In this document: positions 32,513 through 41,659 of the stretch, piece after piece
How the letters are laid out: each line of letters opens with the position of its first letter
Numbering within the stretch: the first letter of the stretch is position 1
DNA from: Nocardia sp. NBC_01503
Lineage (GTDB): Bacteria; Actinomycetota; Actinomycetes; Mycobacteriales; Mycobacteriaceae
Direction of reading: 5' to 3'
Length of the DNA stretch: 64,000 nucleotides
Assembly (NCBI RefSeq): GCF_036327755.1
Contig: NZ_CP109596.1
Location: forward strand, 8,060,001-8,124,000
Notes under the pieces: generated by a model
Databases searched by the model: none
What the model was told of the DNA's origin: nothing
Seen by the model: only the letters and a program-made list of their open reading frames with translations
Translations under genes and position numbers: made by a program

Positions 32513-32589
32513 CGCCACACCCTAAAGCGATCGGCGCGAGTCCGCTCTGCCCGAATCAGTCGCTAATCGGCCAGTGACCGCGACGGGCA

Positions 32590-33189
32590 CTATAGCGATT
32601 TCACCTGGGTCCGACGGGCGTACGCGCGGGCGGCGCGCACCCGGTCGCCGCAGCGGGTGGAGCACCAGTGCCGGCGGCCGTGCCGCAGCAGATAGCGATT
32701 GCAGGGCGGCGAGTCGCAGGGGGTGAGGGACTCGGCATCGGGGCCGGTGAGCAGGTCGGCGGCGTCCGCCGCGAGGGTCGCGAGGGCGCGCTCGAGAATC
32801 TCGTGCGGCGGGCAGGCCGCCGCGCGATGCGGGCCGTCGCGCTCATCCCACAGCAGCAGCGCGGCGGTGGGGATGCTGGTCAGAGCGGTGTTGACTGCGG
32901 TCAGCGCGGTGGGGACGGGGGTCAGCCCCGCTATCCGGGCGGCGAAGAGCGATCTGATGTGTTCGCGCAGTGCGCGCAGTTGGGTCGCGCACATCTCCTG
33001 TACGCCCGCGTCTTCCGGGGCGAGTGCGTGATCGGCGAGCCAGCGGTTGGTCGCGGCGGGGGTGCCGAGCAGGTCGACGTAGTGCCCGCCGGGCAGTGCG
33101 ATGGCGCTGTTGACGAAGTCGAGTGCGAGGTATCGCTCCGCGCCCGGGGCGGGCGGCAGCACCGACTCGACGGTCCCGGTCTCCCTCAT
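32590..33189 (-). CDS. CGNR zinc-finger transcriptional regulator
   Basis: A 199-residue protein of the CGNR family. The N-terminal ABATE domain starts ERYLALDFVNSAIALPGG. The C-terminal zinc ribbon has its Cys ligands in PCDSPPCNRYLLRHGRRHWCSTRCGDR; the signature reads CGDR rather than CGNR, a one-residue departure. Such proteins regulate adjacent genes. Here it is divergent from the MBL-fold hydrolase/MFS pair, with a strong palindrome between. Start ATG 33189 is supported by TACCAT exactly 7 nt upstream (leaderless); ATG 33198 lies within that hexamer's shadow. Confidence 0.85.
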   Translation of the reverse strand: MRETGTVESVLPPAPGAERYLALDFVNSAIALPGGHYVDLLGTPAATNRWLADHALAPEDAGVQEMCATQLRALREHIRSLFAARIAGLTPVPTALTAVNTALTSIPTAALLLWDERDGPHRAAACPPHEILERALATLAADAADLLTGPDAESLTPCDSPPCNRYLLRHGRRHWCSTRCGDRVRAARAYARRTQVKSL

Positions 33190-33214
33190 GAGTCTCATGG
33201 TACCGGTTGCGTTT

Positions 33215-33267
33215 ATCCGTGAGAAAAGCCTACTGTTCTCACGGATAGACCAGCTTTCATCCGTGAG
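33215..33267. promoter_or_regulatory. Operator with three ATCCGTGAG half-sites
   Basis: Perfect inverted repeat ATCCGTGAGAA (33215-33225) and TTCTCACGGAT (33236-33246) with a 10-nt spacer. A third half-site ATCCGTGAG follows at 33259-33267 and overlaps the Shine-Dalgarno region of the hydrolase gene. It sits between the CGNR regulator and its divergent neighbour. Confidence 0.75.
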
Positions 33268-33277
33268 GAGCTTCATC

Positions 33278-34261
33278 GTGACCACCGTCGGCACGCATCG
33301 CGAACAGATCCCCGTCCATGTCCTCGGCGGACCGACCGCCCTGTTCGAATACGGCGGGCTGCGCTTCCTCACCGACCCGACCTTCGACGCGCCCGGCGAA
33401 TATCAGGGCGGGATGCTCACCAAGACCGCCCCCGCCGCACCGGTCGAACTCGGCCGTATCGACGTGGTGCTGCTCTCGCATGATGAGCATCCGGATAATC
33501 TCGACAACTCCGGACGGGCGCTGCTCGATACGGTTCCACTCACCCTCACCACGCCCGGCGGCGGGCAGCGGCTGGGGAATTCGGCTCGGGGACTGGCCGA
33601 TTGGGAATCGATCGAGCTGGACCGGCCCGACGGCGGGACGATCACGGTGACGGGCGTACCCGCCATTCACGGACCGGGCACCCGCGCGGAGGTCGAGGCG
33701 GTCCTGGGCCAGGTCGTCGGATTCGTCCTCAGCGGAACGGATCTGCCCACGGTCTACGTCAGCGGCGACAACGCCTCGCTCGAGGTGGTCCGGGAGATCG
33801 CGGATCGTTGCGGCCCGCCGGACACCGCGATCCTCTTCGCCGGAGCGCCGCGCTTCCCGATCCTGTTCGACGGCGCGGCAATCGTTTTCGACAGCGCTCG
33901 AGCCGCGCGGGCCGCCGAGATCCTCGGCGCGCGCCGGGTGGTTCCGGTCCATTACGACGGGTGGGCGCACTTCACCGAGGGCCGCGCCGAACTGATGGCC
34001 GCCTTCGCCGCCGCCGGTCTGGCCGATCGCCTCGACCTGCGCGCGGGCAATATCGCCGAGGGTCCGACGCTGGAGCCGAAGCGATCCGGTGACGCGGCCC
34101 CGGAAAAGGACCGATCCGATACCGCGGTGCGGAAACCGAGCCGGTCCGATACCGCCGCGCGGGACCTCGGCCGATCCGACGGTGCCGCACAGGATCCGGG
34201 CCGATCCGATACCGCAGCGCAGGGCAAGGGCCGGGTCGGCGGGGTGGGAACGCGCTCGTGA
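33278..34261 (+). CDS. MBL-fold hydrolase with a repetitive C-terminal tail
   Basis: A 327-residue protein of the UlaG-like metallo-beta-lactamase fold. TALFEYGGLRFLTDPTFD, then VLLSHDEHPDNLD (metal-binding HxEHxDN variant), VPAIHGPG, YVSGDNAS and VVPVHYDGWAHFTEG match. The first motif reads SHDEHPDN where the usual form is HxHxDH, common in this subgroup. Residues from about 268 to the end are five repeats of a 10-residue unit (RSDTAA type) rich in charge, probably disordered. GTG 33278 follows GAGGAG by 8 nt. It overlaps the MFS gene by 4 nt. Confidence 0.85.
   Translation: MTTVGTHREQIPVHVLGGPTALFEYGGLRFLTDPTFDAPGEYQGGMLTKTAPAAPVELGRIDVVLLSHDEHPDNLDNSGRALLDTVPLTLTTPGGGQRLGNSARGLADWESIELDRPDGGTITVTGVPAIHGPGTRAEVEAVLGQVVGFVLSGTDLPTVYVSGDNASLEVVREIADRCGPPDTAILFAGAPRFPILFDGAAIVFDSARAARAAEILGARRVVPVHYDGWAHFTEGRAELMAAFAAAGLADRLDLRAGNIAEGPTLEPKRSGDAAPEKDRSDTAVRKPSRSDTAARDLGRSDGAAQDPGRSDTAAQGKGRVGGVGTRS
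34082..34231 (+). repeat. 30-bp coding tandem repeat (5 copies)
   Basis: Units start at 34082, 34112, 34142, 34172 and 34202 with core cgatccgataccgc. They encode RSGDAAPEKD, RSDTAVRKPS, RSDTAARDLG, RSDGAAQDPG and RSDTAAQGKG. Copies have diverged, so this expansion is older than the one at 26881. Confidence 0.9.
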
Positions 34262-35634
34262 CCGTGTCCGTCACCGGCCGGGTCGCGAATCTTCCGGGAG
34301 CGCAGCGCCGTATCTTGATCGTGCTGGTGGCCGCCCAGATCCTGAGCGGCGCGGGCTTGGCAGCCGGGGTGACCGTCGGTGCGCTGCTGGCACAGCACAT
34401 GCTCCGTTCGACCGGGCTCGCCGGTCTGCCCAGCGCCCTGGGTACCGCCGGGTCCGCACTCGCGGCCATTGCGGTGGGCCGGTTTTCGCAGGCTCGCGGC
34501 CGGCGGCCAGGGCTGGCCGCCGGGTATCTGGCCGGAGCCGTCGGCAGCGCGGGTGTGATCGCCGCGGCCGTCGCGGACAATATCGTCCTGCTGTTCCTCG
34601 CACTGTTCGTGTACGGCGCGGGCACGGCCACCAACCTGCAAGCCCGTTATGCCGGAGCGGATTTGGCCGCACCCGCGCATCGTGCTCGCGCGGTGTCGAC
34701 CGTTCTGGTCGCCACCACGCTGGGCGGGGTGGTCGGGCCCAATCTCACCGCTGTCACCGGCGACCTCGCGCGCACCCTCGGCATCCCCTATCTGGCGGGG
34801 CCGTTCCTGCTCGCCGGGGTCGCGTACGGTCTGGCCGCCGCGGTGCTGGCGATCTGGTTGCGCCCCGATCCATTGCTGTTGGCTCGCACCATGAATGACG
34901 AGCTGATCGCCGCGACGGACCCGGGGCGGGGCGCGGCGGATCAGCCCGCGGTGCGGCGCTCCGGCGTTCTCGTCGGCGCGCTCATCATGGTGGTCACCCA
35001 ACTGGTCATGGTGGCGATCATGACCATGACACCGGTCCATATGCATGATCACGGGCACAGCACCGCCGCCGCCGGGCTCGTCATCGGTATCCATATCGGG
35101 GCCATGTATCTGCCCTCACCGGTGACCGGATGGCTCGTCGATCGCTACGGCCGACTTCCGATCGCGGCCGCCTCCGGGGTGACCCTGCTGGCCGCCGGGA
35201 TCATCGCCGCCACCGCCCCGGACGACTCCCTCCTCTCGATCACCGTGGCACTGACGCTGCTGGGGCTGGGCTGGAACTTCGGTCTCATCACCGGCACGGC
35301 GATCATCACCGATGCGGTGCCCCTGGAAACCCGGGCCGAAACCCAAGGCCTGGTGGATGTCTCGATCGCCATTGCCGGTGCGACGGGCGGCATGGCCTCG
35401 GGCGTCGTGGTCGCGACGGCGGGATACCCACTCCTGGCACTCGGCGGCGGGATTCTCGCACTGGCGATCGTGCCCGCGGCCCTACGAGCCGGTGGCGGCC
35501 CGCGCGGCGTTGCGGCTACGGCGCAAAGCGTCGAAGGTGAAGATGGCCAGGGCCAACCAGATCAGGGCGAAACCGGCCCAGCGCGAGGCGGGCATGGGTT
35601 CGTGGCCGATCAGCACACCCCAGGTGAGCTGTAG
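34258..35634 (+). CDS. MFS transporter
   Basis: A 458-residue major-facilitator permease with 12 predicted helices. GRFSQARGRRPGLAAGY is the conserved loop between helices 2 and 3, and VDRYGRLPIAAASG its counterpart in the second half. A His-rich stretch MTPVHMHDHGHS sits before helix 8. GTG 34258 overlaps the stop of the MBL-fold gene (GTGA). The last ~50 residues are hydrophilic and overlap the convergent rarD gene by 153 bp. Co-expression with the MBL-fold hydrolase suggests export or import of its substrate or product. Confidence 0.85.
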   Translation: MTVSVTGRVANLPGAQRRILIVLVAAQILSGAGLAAGVTVGALLAQHMLRSTGLAGLPSALGTAGSALAAIAVGRFSQARGRRPGLAAGYLAGAVGSAGVIAAAVADNIVLLFLALFVYGAGTATNLQARYAGADLAAPAHRARAVSTVLVATTLGGVVGPNLTAVTGDLARTLGIPYLAGPFLLAGVAYGLAAAVLAIWLRPDPLLLARTMNDELIAATDPGRGAADQPAVRRSGVLVGALIMVVTQLVMVAIMTMTPVHMHDHGHSTAAAGLVIGIHIGAMYLPSPVTGWLVDRYGRLPIAAASGVTLLAAGIIAATAPDDSLLSITVALTLLGLGWNFGLITGTAIITDAVPLETRAETQGLVDVSIAIAGATGGMASGVVVATAGYPLLALGGGILALAIVPAALRAGGGPRGVAATAQSVEGEDGQGQPDQGETGPARGGHGFVADQHTPGEL

Positions 35635-36438
35635 CGCGGGTGTCAGATACTGCAGGATTCCCATGGTGGACAACGGGACTCGCGGAGCGGCCAGCGCGAA
35701 GAAGAGCAGCGGAATGAGCGTGATCGGCCCGGAGACCATGAGCAGGGCCGAATGCGGGAGGCTGGAGCCGAAGGTGGCATTACCGGTCACAGCGAGGATG
35801 ACCACCGCGATCATGGCGAAGGGCGCGGCCGCGATACCTTCCGCGGCGAGACCGGGTAGCGCGTCCAGGCGGATGACTTTCTTGATCAGTCCGTAGGTGG
35901 CGAACGAACAGGCCAGTATGAGCGCGATCCACGGCGGGCGCCCGTAGTCGACGGTCAGCACGATGACCGCGCTCGCGCCCAAAGCCAGTGCGGCCCACTG
36001 CACCCGGCGCAGCCGCTCCCGAAAGATGATGACGCCGAAGGCGACCGTCACCAGCGGATTGACGAAGTAGCCGAGTGCGCACTCGACGACCTGCGCATTG
36101 ATGACGCCGTACACGTAGACGCCCCAATTGATGGACAGCGCAAGCGAAGCCGCCGCCGCGAGTCGCCAGGTGCGGGCGTCGATACCGCGCAATTCGCGCA
36201 GGCGTCCGGCGGCGAACAAGGCCAGCAGCGCCACACCGAGGGTCCAGAGGATCCGTTCGGCCAGCACCTCTACCGGATTCGCGAACTTCAGCAGTCCGAA
36301 GAAGGCCGGGAACAATCCCCACATGAAGTAGGCGGCGAAGCCGAACGCCACACCCACCTGACCGCCGGTGTATCTCCCGCGCCCGGTGCTGGATGATTCG
36401 GCTGGACCTGCCTCGGCGGCAGCGGGGCTCTCTGACAC
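35482..36438 (-). CDS. rarD: RarD-type EamA transporter
   Basis: A 318-residue transporter of the RarD subgroup of the DMT superfamily, about ten helices. GVAFGFAAYFMWGLFPAFFGLLKFANPVEVLAERILWTL near the N-terminus, INWGVYVYGVINAQVVECALGYFVNPLV, and PLSTMGILQYLTPALQLTWGVLIGHEPMP are the RarD signatures. Substrate unproved (E. coli RarD was linked to chloramphenicol resistance). Start GTG 36438; TAACGT lies 6 nt upstream. Its 3' end runs 153 bp inside the convergent MFS gene. Confidence 0.92.
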   Translation of the reverse strand: MSESPAAAEAGPAESSSTGRGRYTGGQVGVAFGFAAYFMWGLFPAFFGLLKFANPVEVLAERILWTLGVALLALFAAGRLRELRGIDARTWRLAAAASLALSINWGVYVYGVINAQVVECALGYFVNPLVTVAFGVIIFRERLRRVQWAALALGASAVIVLTVDYGRPPWIALILACSFATYGLIKKVIRLDALPGLAAEGIAAAPFAMIAVVILAVTGNATFGSSLPHSALLMVSGPITLIPLLFFALAAPRVPLSTMGILQYLTPALQLTWGVLIGHEPMPASRWAGFALIWLALAIFTFDALRRSRNAARAATGS

Positions 36439-36556
36439 CCATCAACGTTAGCCTGCGCAACGACCAGGCGACTATCGGATATTCGCCCCGTAAGTCCCCT
36501 TTGCCGACGCGCGCACGGCTCACCTGCGGAAACCCGGCTAACGATAGGCAAACCTT

Positions 36557-36562
36557 TAGGCT
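36557..36562 (+). promoter_or_regulatory. -10 hexamer of the CtpE-like ATPase gene
   Basis: TAGGCT followed by 7 nt and ATG 36570; no Shine-Dalgarno sequence. Confidence 0.45.
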
Positions 36563-36569
36563 GTCGATC

Positions 36570-39083
36570 ATGTCGATCACCGCACAGGCAGCGACACCCG
36601 CGACCGGGCTCACCACCGCGGAGGTGGAGCAGAGGCGTCGCGACGGGCTCACCAATGATGTTCCCGAGCGGGCCTCCCGCTCGGTGCGCGATATCGTCAA
36701 GGCCAATATCTTCACGCGCATCAACGCGATACTCGGCGTGCTGTTCATTCTGGTGCTGGCGACCGGATCGATTATCGACGGCATGTTCGGGTTGCTCATC
36801 ATCGCGAACAGCGCGGTCGGCATCATTCAGGAGGTGCGCGCCAAGAAGACCCTGGACCAGTTGGCCATTGTCGGCCAGGCGCAGCCGGTGGTGCGGCGCG
36901 AGGGCAAGGCCACCAAGGTCGCACCGCAGGAGATAGTGCTCGGCGACATCATCGAACTCGGGCCGGGCGATCAGATCGTGGTCGACGGTGAGGTCATCGA
37001 ATCCGAACTCCTCGAGGTCGACGAATCACTCCTCACCGGTGAGGCCGATCCGATCGACAAAACCGTTGCGGGACCGGTCATGTCGGGCAGCTTCGTGGTC
37101 TCGGGCAGCGGCGCGTACCGGGCCGCCAAGGTCGGCAAGGACGCCTACGCCGCCAAACTCGCCGATGAGGCCAGCAAGTTCACCCTGGTCAACTCCGAAC
37201 TGCGCAACGGCATCGACACCATCCTGAAAGTCATTACTTACCTGCTGATTCCGGCGGGCCTGCTGTCGATCTACAACCAGCTGGTCTCCAGTAAGGAATC
37301 CTGGCGGCCCGCGGTCAACGGTATGGTCGCGGCGCTGGTGCCGATGGTCCCCGAGGGCCTGGTGCTGATGACCTCCATCGCCTTCGCCGTCGGTGTGGTG
37401 CGACTCGGGCGACGGCAGTGCCTGGTGCAGGAGCTGCCCGCCATCGAGGGGCTGGCGCGCGTGGATGTGGTCTGCGCGGACAAGACCGGCACGCTCACCG
37501 AGAACGGTATGCGGCTCAGCGAGATTCGCCCGGTGAGCGGGAGTGGTGTGGGCGAGGCGCTGCCGATCCCCGCCGCGAACGCAGACTCCCCGGCCACCAG
37601 CCAACCCGCCTCCGGCAGCCAATCGGTCACCGGCGGAGGTGAATTGGCCCGCGTCCTCGCGGCCATGGCCTCCGATGATCCGCGGCCCAATGCCAGTGTG
37701 GCGGCCATTGCCGAGGCCCTGCCGGATACGCCCGGGTGGAAGCCGACCGGGATCGCGCCGTTCTCCTCCGCCAAGAAGTGGAGTGGCTTCTCCTACGGCG
37801 AGCATGGCAACTGGTTGCTCGGCGCACCGGATGTGCTCCTCGACTCGGACTCCGAAACCGCCGCTGTCGCACAGGATATCGGTGCGAAGGGACTGCGGGT
37901 ACTGCTGCTCGCGAGCAGCGATCGACCGGTCGATGCCGCCGACGCGCCGGGTCAGGTGACACCGGCCGCGCTGGTGGTGCTGGAGCAGCGGGTACGGCCC
38001 GATGCCAAGGAGACCCTCGACTACTTCGGGTCGCAGCATGTGGCCACCAAGGTCATCTCCGGTGACAATGCCGTCTCCGTCGGCGCGGTCGCCACCTCGC
38101 TCGGTATGGCGGGCGGCGCGGATCCGGTGGATGCCCGCACGCTGCCGACCGATCAGAACGAGCTCGCCGATCTGCTCGAGCACAAGACCGTCTTCGGCCG
38201 GGTGCGCCCGGATCAGAAGCGCGCCATGGTCTCCGCGCTGCAATCGCGCGGGCACACCGTCGCCATGACCGGTGACGGCGTGAACGATGTACTCGCGCTC
38301 AAGGATGCCGATATCGGCGTCGCCATGGGCTCTGGCAGTCCGGCCACCCGCTCGGTGGCGCAGATTGTGCTGCTGGACAACAAGTTCGCGACCCTGCCGT
38401 ATGTGGTCGGTGAGGGCCGCCGGGTGATCGGCAATATCGAGCGGGTCTCGAATCTGTTCCTCACCAAGACCGTGTACTCGGTGGTGCTGGCCTTCCTGGT
38501 GGGTATCGCTGGTATCGGCTCGCAGATCTTCCACTACAAGGCGATCGGATATCCGTTCCTGCCACGGCATGTGACCATCGCGGCCTGGTTCACCATCGGT
38601 ATTCCGGCCTTCATCCTCTCGCTCGCACCGAACAACGAGCGGGCGCGCACCGGATTCGTCGGGCGCGTCATGCGATTGGCGATTCCGTCCGGTCTGGTTA
38701 TCGGTGTCATGACCTTCATCGCGTATCTGATCGCCTACAACGGACCCGATGCGGGCGAGACCGCGAAGGTGCAGGCGGGTACCACCGCGCTCATCACCCT
38801 GCTGATCATCGCGGTGTGGGTGCTGGCCATTGTGGCGCGGCCGTGGAACTGGTGGAAGGTGCTGCTCGTCGCGGGTTCCGTTGCGGGATACCTGATTCTG
38901 TTCGCGGTGCCGTTCACCCGGCACTTCTTCAAACTCGATCCGAGCAATATCGCGTTGACCACCGCCGCGATCATCTGCGGTGCGATCGGCATCGTGCTGG
39001 TCGAGGTGGCGTGGTGGGTGAGCGCCAGATTGCAGGGCGAGACACCGCATCTGCTACCCAGCGCGCCCGGCGAAAAGGTCTGA
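36570..39083 (+). CDS. ctpE: P-type cation-transporting ATPase (CtpE-like)
   Basis: An 837-residue P-type ATPase. Actuator motif SLLTGEAD at about 153-160; ion-site helix 4 with PMVPEGL (258-264); phosphorylation motif DKTGTLT at 304; KWSGF nucleotide-binding region; hinge MTGDGVNDVLALKDADIGVAMG. No N-terminal metal-binding domain. The length and the VPMVPEGLVLM helix match M. tuberculosis CtpE, a calcium-uptake pump important for cell-wall integrity. The start ATG 36570 is preceded by TAGGCT at 7 nt. The function as a calcium importer is inferred from the family. Confidence 0.87.
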   Translation: MSITAQAATPATGLTTAEVEQRRRDGLTNDVPERASRSVRDIVKANIFTRINAILGVLFILVLATGSIIDGMFGLLIIANSAVGIIQEVRAKKTLDQLAIVGQAQPVVRREGKATKVAPQEIVLGDIIELGPGDQIVVDGEVIESELLEVDESLLTGEADPIDKTVAGPVMSGSFVVSGSGAYRAAKVGKDAYAAKLADEASKFTLVNSELRNGIDTILKVITYLLIPAGLLSIYNQLVSSKESWRPAVNGMVAALVPMVPEGLVLMTSIAFAVGVVRLGRRQCLVQELPAIEGLARVDVVCADKTGTLTENGMRLSEIRPVSGSGVGEALPIPAANADSPATSQPASGSQSVTGGGELARVLAAMASDDPRPNASVAAIAEALPDTPGWKPTGIAPFSSAKKWSGFSYGEHGNWLLGAPDVLLDSDSETAAVAQDIGAKGLRVLLLASSDRPVDAADAPGQVTPAALVVLEQRVRPDAKETLDYFGSQHVATKVISGDNAVSVGAVATSLGMAGGADPVDARTLPTDQNELADLLEHKTVFGRVRPDQKRAMVSALQSRGHTVAMTGDGVNDVLALKDADIGVAMGSGSPATRSVAQIVLLDNKFATLPYVVGEGRRVIGNIERVSNLFLTKTVYSVVLAFLVGIAGIGSQIFHYKAIGYPFLPRHVTIAAWFTIGIPAFILSLAPNNERARTGFVGRVMRLAIPSGLVIGVMTFIAYLIAYNGPDAGETAKVQAGTTALITLLIIAVWVLAIVARPWNWWKVLLVAGSVAGYLILFAVPFTRHFFKLDPSNIALTTAAIICGAIGIVLVEVAWWVSARLQGETPHLLPSAPGEKV

Positions 39084-39107
39084 TCCCAACGGCATTCCGT
39101 GCCACGG

Positions 39108-39136
39108 CGGCGGCGCACCGAGACGGTGCGCCGCCG
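39108..39136. terminator. 13-bp hairpin after the P-type ATPase gene
   Basis: CGGCGGCGCACCG and its perfect complement with a 3-nt loop, 25 nt after the stop. Confidence 0.7.
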
Positions 39137-39230
39137 CTGTCGTAAACATCCAAACTGGTCGCATGGTTTGGCTCGCCGGTGAACTGCCTTGTCCCGGACG
39201 TTCTTTGACTCGCGGGGTACCTTGGGCCGC

Positions 39231-40058
39231 ATGGAGGTCCTGCTGCACCAGATCGACGCGTTCGCGGACGCACCGTTCTCGGGCAATCCCGCCGCTGTCA
39301 TGCCGCTGCTGTCCTGGCTGCCGGATGAGCTGCTGCAACACCTCGCCGAGGAGAACAATCTCGCCGAGACGGCCTTCTACACCTCCGCGCTACCGCCGGA
39401 CGCCGGTGCCGCACCGGATAATTCGCCCGCCTTCCACCTGCGCTGGTTCACCCCCGCCACCGAGGTCGACCTGTGCGGTCATGCCACGCTCGCCGCGGCC
39501 GCGCAGATTCTGGACGATATGCATCCCGGGGCGGACCGCGTGCACTTCTACACGCGCAGTGGCTGGTTGCGGGTGGATCGCGATCGCGACGACCTGGTGC
39601 TGGATCTGCCGAGCGCCGCCTCGGTGGAGATCGATGTGGACGAGGAGATTCCGCAGGCGCTCGCCAAGGCGCTGGGGGTGCGGCCGTTGCGCGCGTACGC
39701 CGGTGTCGATGTCGTATTGATGGTGACCTCCGAACACGAAGTGCGCGAGGCGAATCCGAACTTCTCCGAATTCCCGCGGATGCACCGCGGCGCCATTCTC
39801 ACCGCCGCAGGTGAGGAGGCCGACTTCGTATCCCGGTTCTTCGCGCCCGGACAGGGCATTCCCGAGGATCCCGTCACCGGTTCCGCGCACGCACAACTCA
39901 TGCCGCTGTGGAGCCGCGAACTCGGGCGGAACACCCTCTCCGCGCGCCAACTCTCCGCGCGCGGTGGGGCGTTGCGCTGCACGCTCAGCGGTGACCGCGT
40001 CCGGCTGGCCGGACGTTGCCGCCGCTACCTCGACGGCGTAGTTCGCTTGGCGGACTGA
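39231..40058 (+). CDS. PhzF-family isomerase/epimerase-like protein
   Basis: A 275-residue PhzF-like protein. HQIDAFADAPFSGNPAAV, EENNLAETAFY (catalytic Glu position), FHLRWFTPATEVDLCGHATLAAA, and the second-domain motif DPVTGSAHAQLMPLW define the family. PhzF isomerises a dihydroxyanthranilate in phenazine synthesis, but no phenazine genes are nearby and most such homologues have unknown substrates. Start ATG 39231, with TACCTT exactly 7 nt upstream. Confidence 0.92.
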   Translation: MEVLLHQIDAFADAPFSGNPAAVMPLLSWLPDELLQHLAEENNLAETAFYTSALPPDAGAAPDNSPAFHLRWFTPATEVDLCGHATLAAAAQILDDMHPGADRVHFYTRSGWLRVDRDRDDLVLDLPSAASVEIDVDEEIPQALAKALGVRPLRAYAGVDVVLMVTSEHEVREANPNFSEFPRMHRGAILTAAGEEADFVSRFFAPGQGIPEDPVTGSAHAQLMPLWSRELGRNTLSARQLSARGGALRCTLSGDRVRLAGRCRRYLDGVVRLAD

Positions 40059-40109
40059 GGGTTTCGACGATCGGGGTCGCCGACTCAGCTCTGCGTCGAT
40101 GTCGTCCCA

Positions 40110-40200
40110 CGTCATCCCGGCATGCTTTCGGCCGGGATCCACACCGGTTATGGCCCAGTGGGTTTCGATGGATCCCGGCCAAAAGCGCGCCGGGATGACG
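40110..40200. repeat. REP/BIME-like paired stem-loop element, copy 1
   Basis: Inverted 32-nt arms at 40110-40141 and 40169-40200 (29 of 32 positions pair) with a 27-nt spacer. Each arm is itself a hairpin with the stem ATCCCGGC/GCCGGGAT. It lies between the convergent phzF-like and ADP-ribosylglycohydrolase genes. Confidence 0.9.
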
Positions 40201-40235
40201 GGGCGACTTCGTACCCGCGCACTTCGGTAACGCCG

Positions 40236-41147
40236 TCAGCGATTCACGATGCGGGTGGTGATCTCGAGCAGATCCGCTTCGCGGTAGCCCGGATAACCGT
40301 GCAGTTTGTCGCGCCACTCCCGCGGGATGGCCGAGGCGCCCCAGCGCGCACCGAGCAGGCCACCGGCGATCGCGGCGGTGGTGTCGGTGTCACCGCCCGC
40401 GCGCACCGCGAGTTCCAGTGCGGCGGGCAGGGTGTCGGCATGCGTAATGGCCCACCACGCGGTCTGCAGGGCGTGCACCACCCAGCCGTTCTTCGGGAAG
40501 TCCGCGGGGACGCCGCATTCGGCCTTATCCAGCAGCGGACCCCAGAAGCCGGCGTCGACGATCGGAAGCGCTTGTCGCAGACCGTCATAGGTGCCGTGCA
40601 ATACCGCGTGCCGGATGGCGAGCGTCCAGATCTTGCACGCCTGCATGGCCTGCATGTCATAGTGCGTGAGCGAGCTGACCACGGCCGCGGCCTTGGCGCA
40701 GTGCGTTTCGTCGTCGAGGTACGCCAGGGCCACCGGGGCGGTGCGCATGAGCGAACCATTGCCCGCCTTCAGACCGCCCAGCTCGTGCGCGTGCACCTGC
40801 ATCTCGCGCCCGGACTTACTGCGCCACTGCAGGACCTGACTGGTCTGGAAGCCGACATCGGCGGGCTTGGAGTCCCACCAGGCGATGAACTCCGCGGCCA
40901 CGGCATCGAGCCCGGCCTCCTCATGCAGTGCGCCCACCGCGGCCGCCGCGCGCGCCACACCGATCGCCATGGCGGTGTCGTCGGTCCACTCCCCCGGAGC
41001 CCAGTCGAAGCTGCCACCACCCTTCATCTCGATGACGACCTCGGGTGCGGGATGGGTGAACTCGTAGCCCGCGCCCAGCGCATCGCCCGCCGCGGTACCC
41101 AACAGCACCCCGGCCGCGCGATCGGCCTGCTCCGTGGTCAGTTCCAT
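40236..41147 (-). CDS. ADP-ribosylglycohydrolase family protein
   Basis: A 303-residue protein of the ADP-ribosylhydrolase (DraG/ARH) family, which removes ADP-ribose from proteins or small molecules. AAGVLLGTAAGDALG at the start, the first metal site GEWTDDTAMAIG and the second AGGDTDTTAAIAGGLLGA supply the acidic residues for two magnesium ions. All-helical fold. ATG 41147 was chosen over 41183 because the domain begins there. No matching ADP-ribosyltransferase is in the window. Confidence 0.9.
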   Translation of the reverse strand: MELTTEQADRAAGVLLGTAAGDALGAGYEFTHPAPEVVIEMKGGGSFDWAPGEWTDDTAMAIGVARAAAAVGALHEEAGLDAVAAEFIAWWDSKPADVGFQTSQVLQWRSKSGREMQVHAHELGGLKAGNGSLMRTAPVALAYLDDETHCAKAAAVVSSLTHYDMQAMQACKIWTLAIRHAVLHGTYDGLRQALPIVDAGFWGPLLDKAECGVPADFPKNGWVVHALQTAWWAITHADTLPAALELAVRAGGDTDTTAAIAGGLLGARWGASAIPREWRDKLHGYPGYREADLLEITTRIVNR

Positions 41148-41479
41148 CCGTTCCCAGCCCCTCTCGACGATCCCGTCGACCACAACTCTCGCATGGACGA
41201 CTCTCCCGCCACGGTAACTCTCGCAGCATGGCGAGCGTGCTCGCGGGCGCGGAAGGTAGCGGTTCCTTGACGGCCTCGGCCACTCCGCCGATTAGGGCAT
41301 GTGCCCGATAGTGCGCCGGGCACGGCGAACCATACTGTGGATGCCGGAGGTTTGCCGCCCGTTCGCGGTGGCGTGCCTCCCGGCCGGAATCAGCGAAAGA
41401 TGTTGTCACACAACACCGATCGGGCGATGTGTGGCATCACGGTGAACGAGGGGTTTCCATGATGCGCACCCACCGCCGC

Positions 41480-41566
41480 CGTCCCGGCATGCTTTTGGCC
41501 GGGATCCACACCGGCAGCGGTCCTGCGGTGACACTGGATCCCGGCCAAGAACGCGCCGAGATGACG
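41480..41566. repeat. REP/BIME-like paired stem-loop element, copy 2
   Basis: Arms at 41480-41508 and 41535-41566 with the sequence of copy 1; the left arm lacks three of the outer bases. It lies between the ADP-ribosylglycohydrolase gene and the end of the Roadblock operon. Confidence 0.9.
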
Positions 41567-41659
41567 GGTAGTCGCGCACTCCGTAGCGCGGGTAACCGCG
41601 GGTCCACACCGCGGTGAGCGCTACACCTCGGCGGCCGCCTCCGCCGGGGTGAACTCGAC

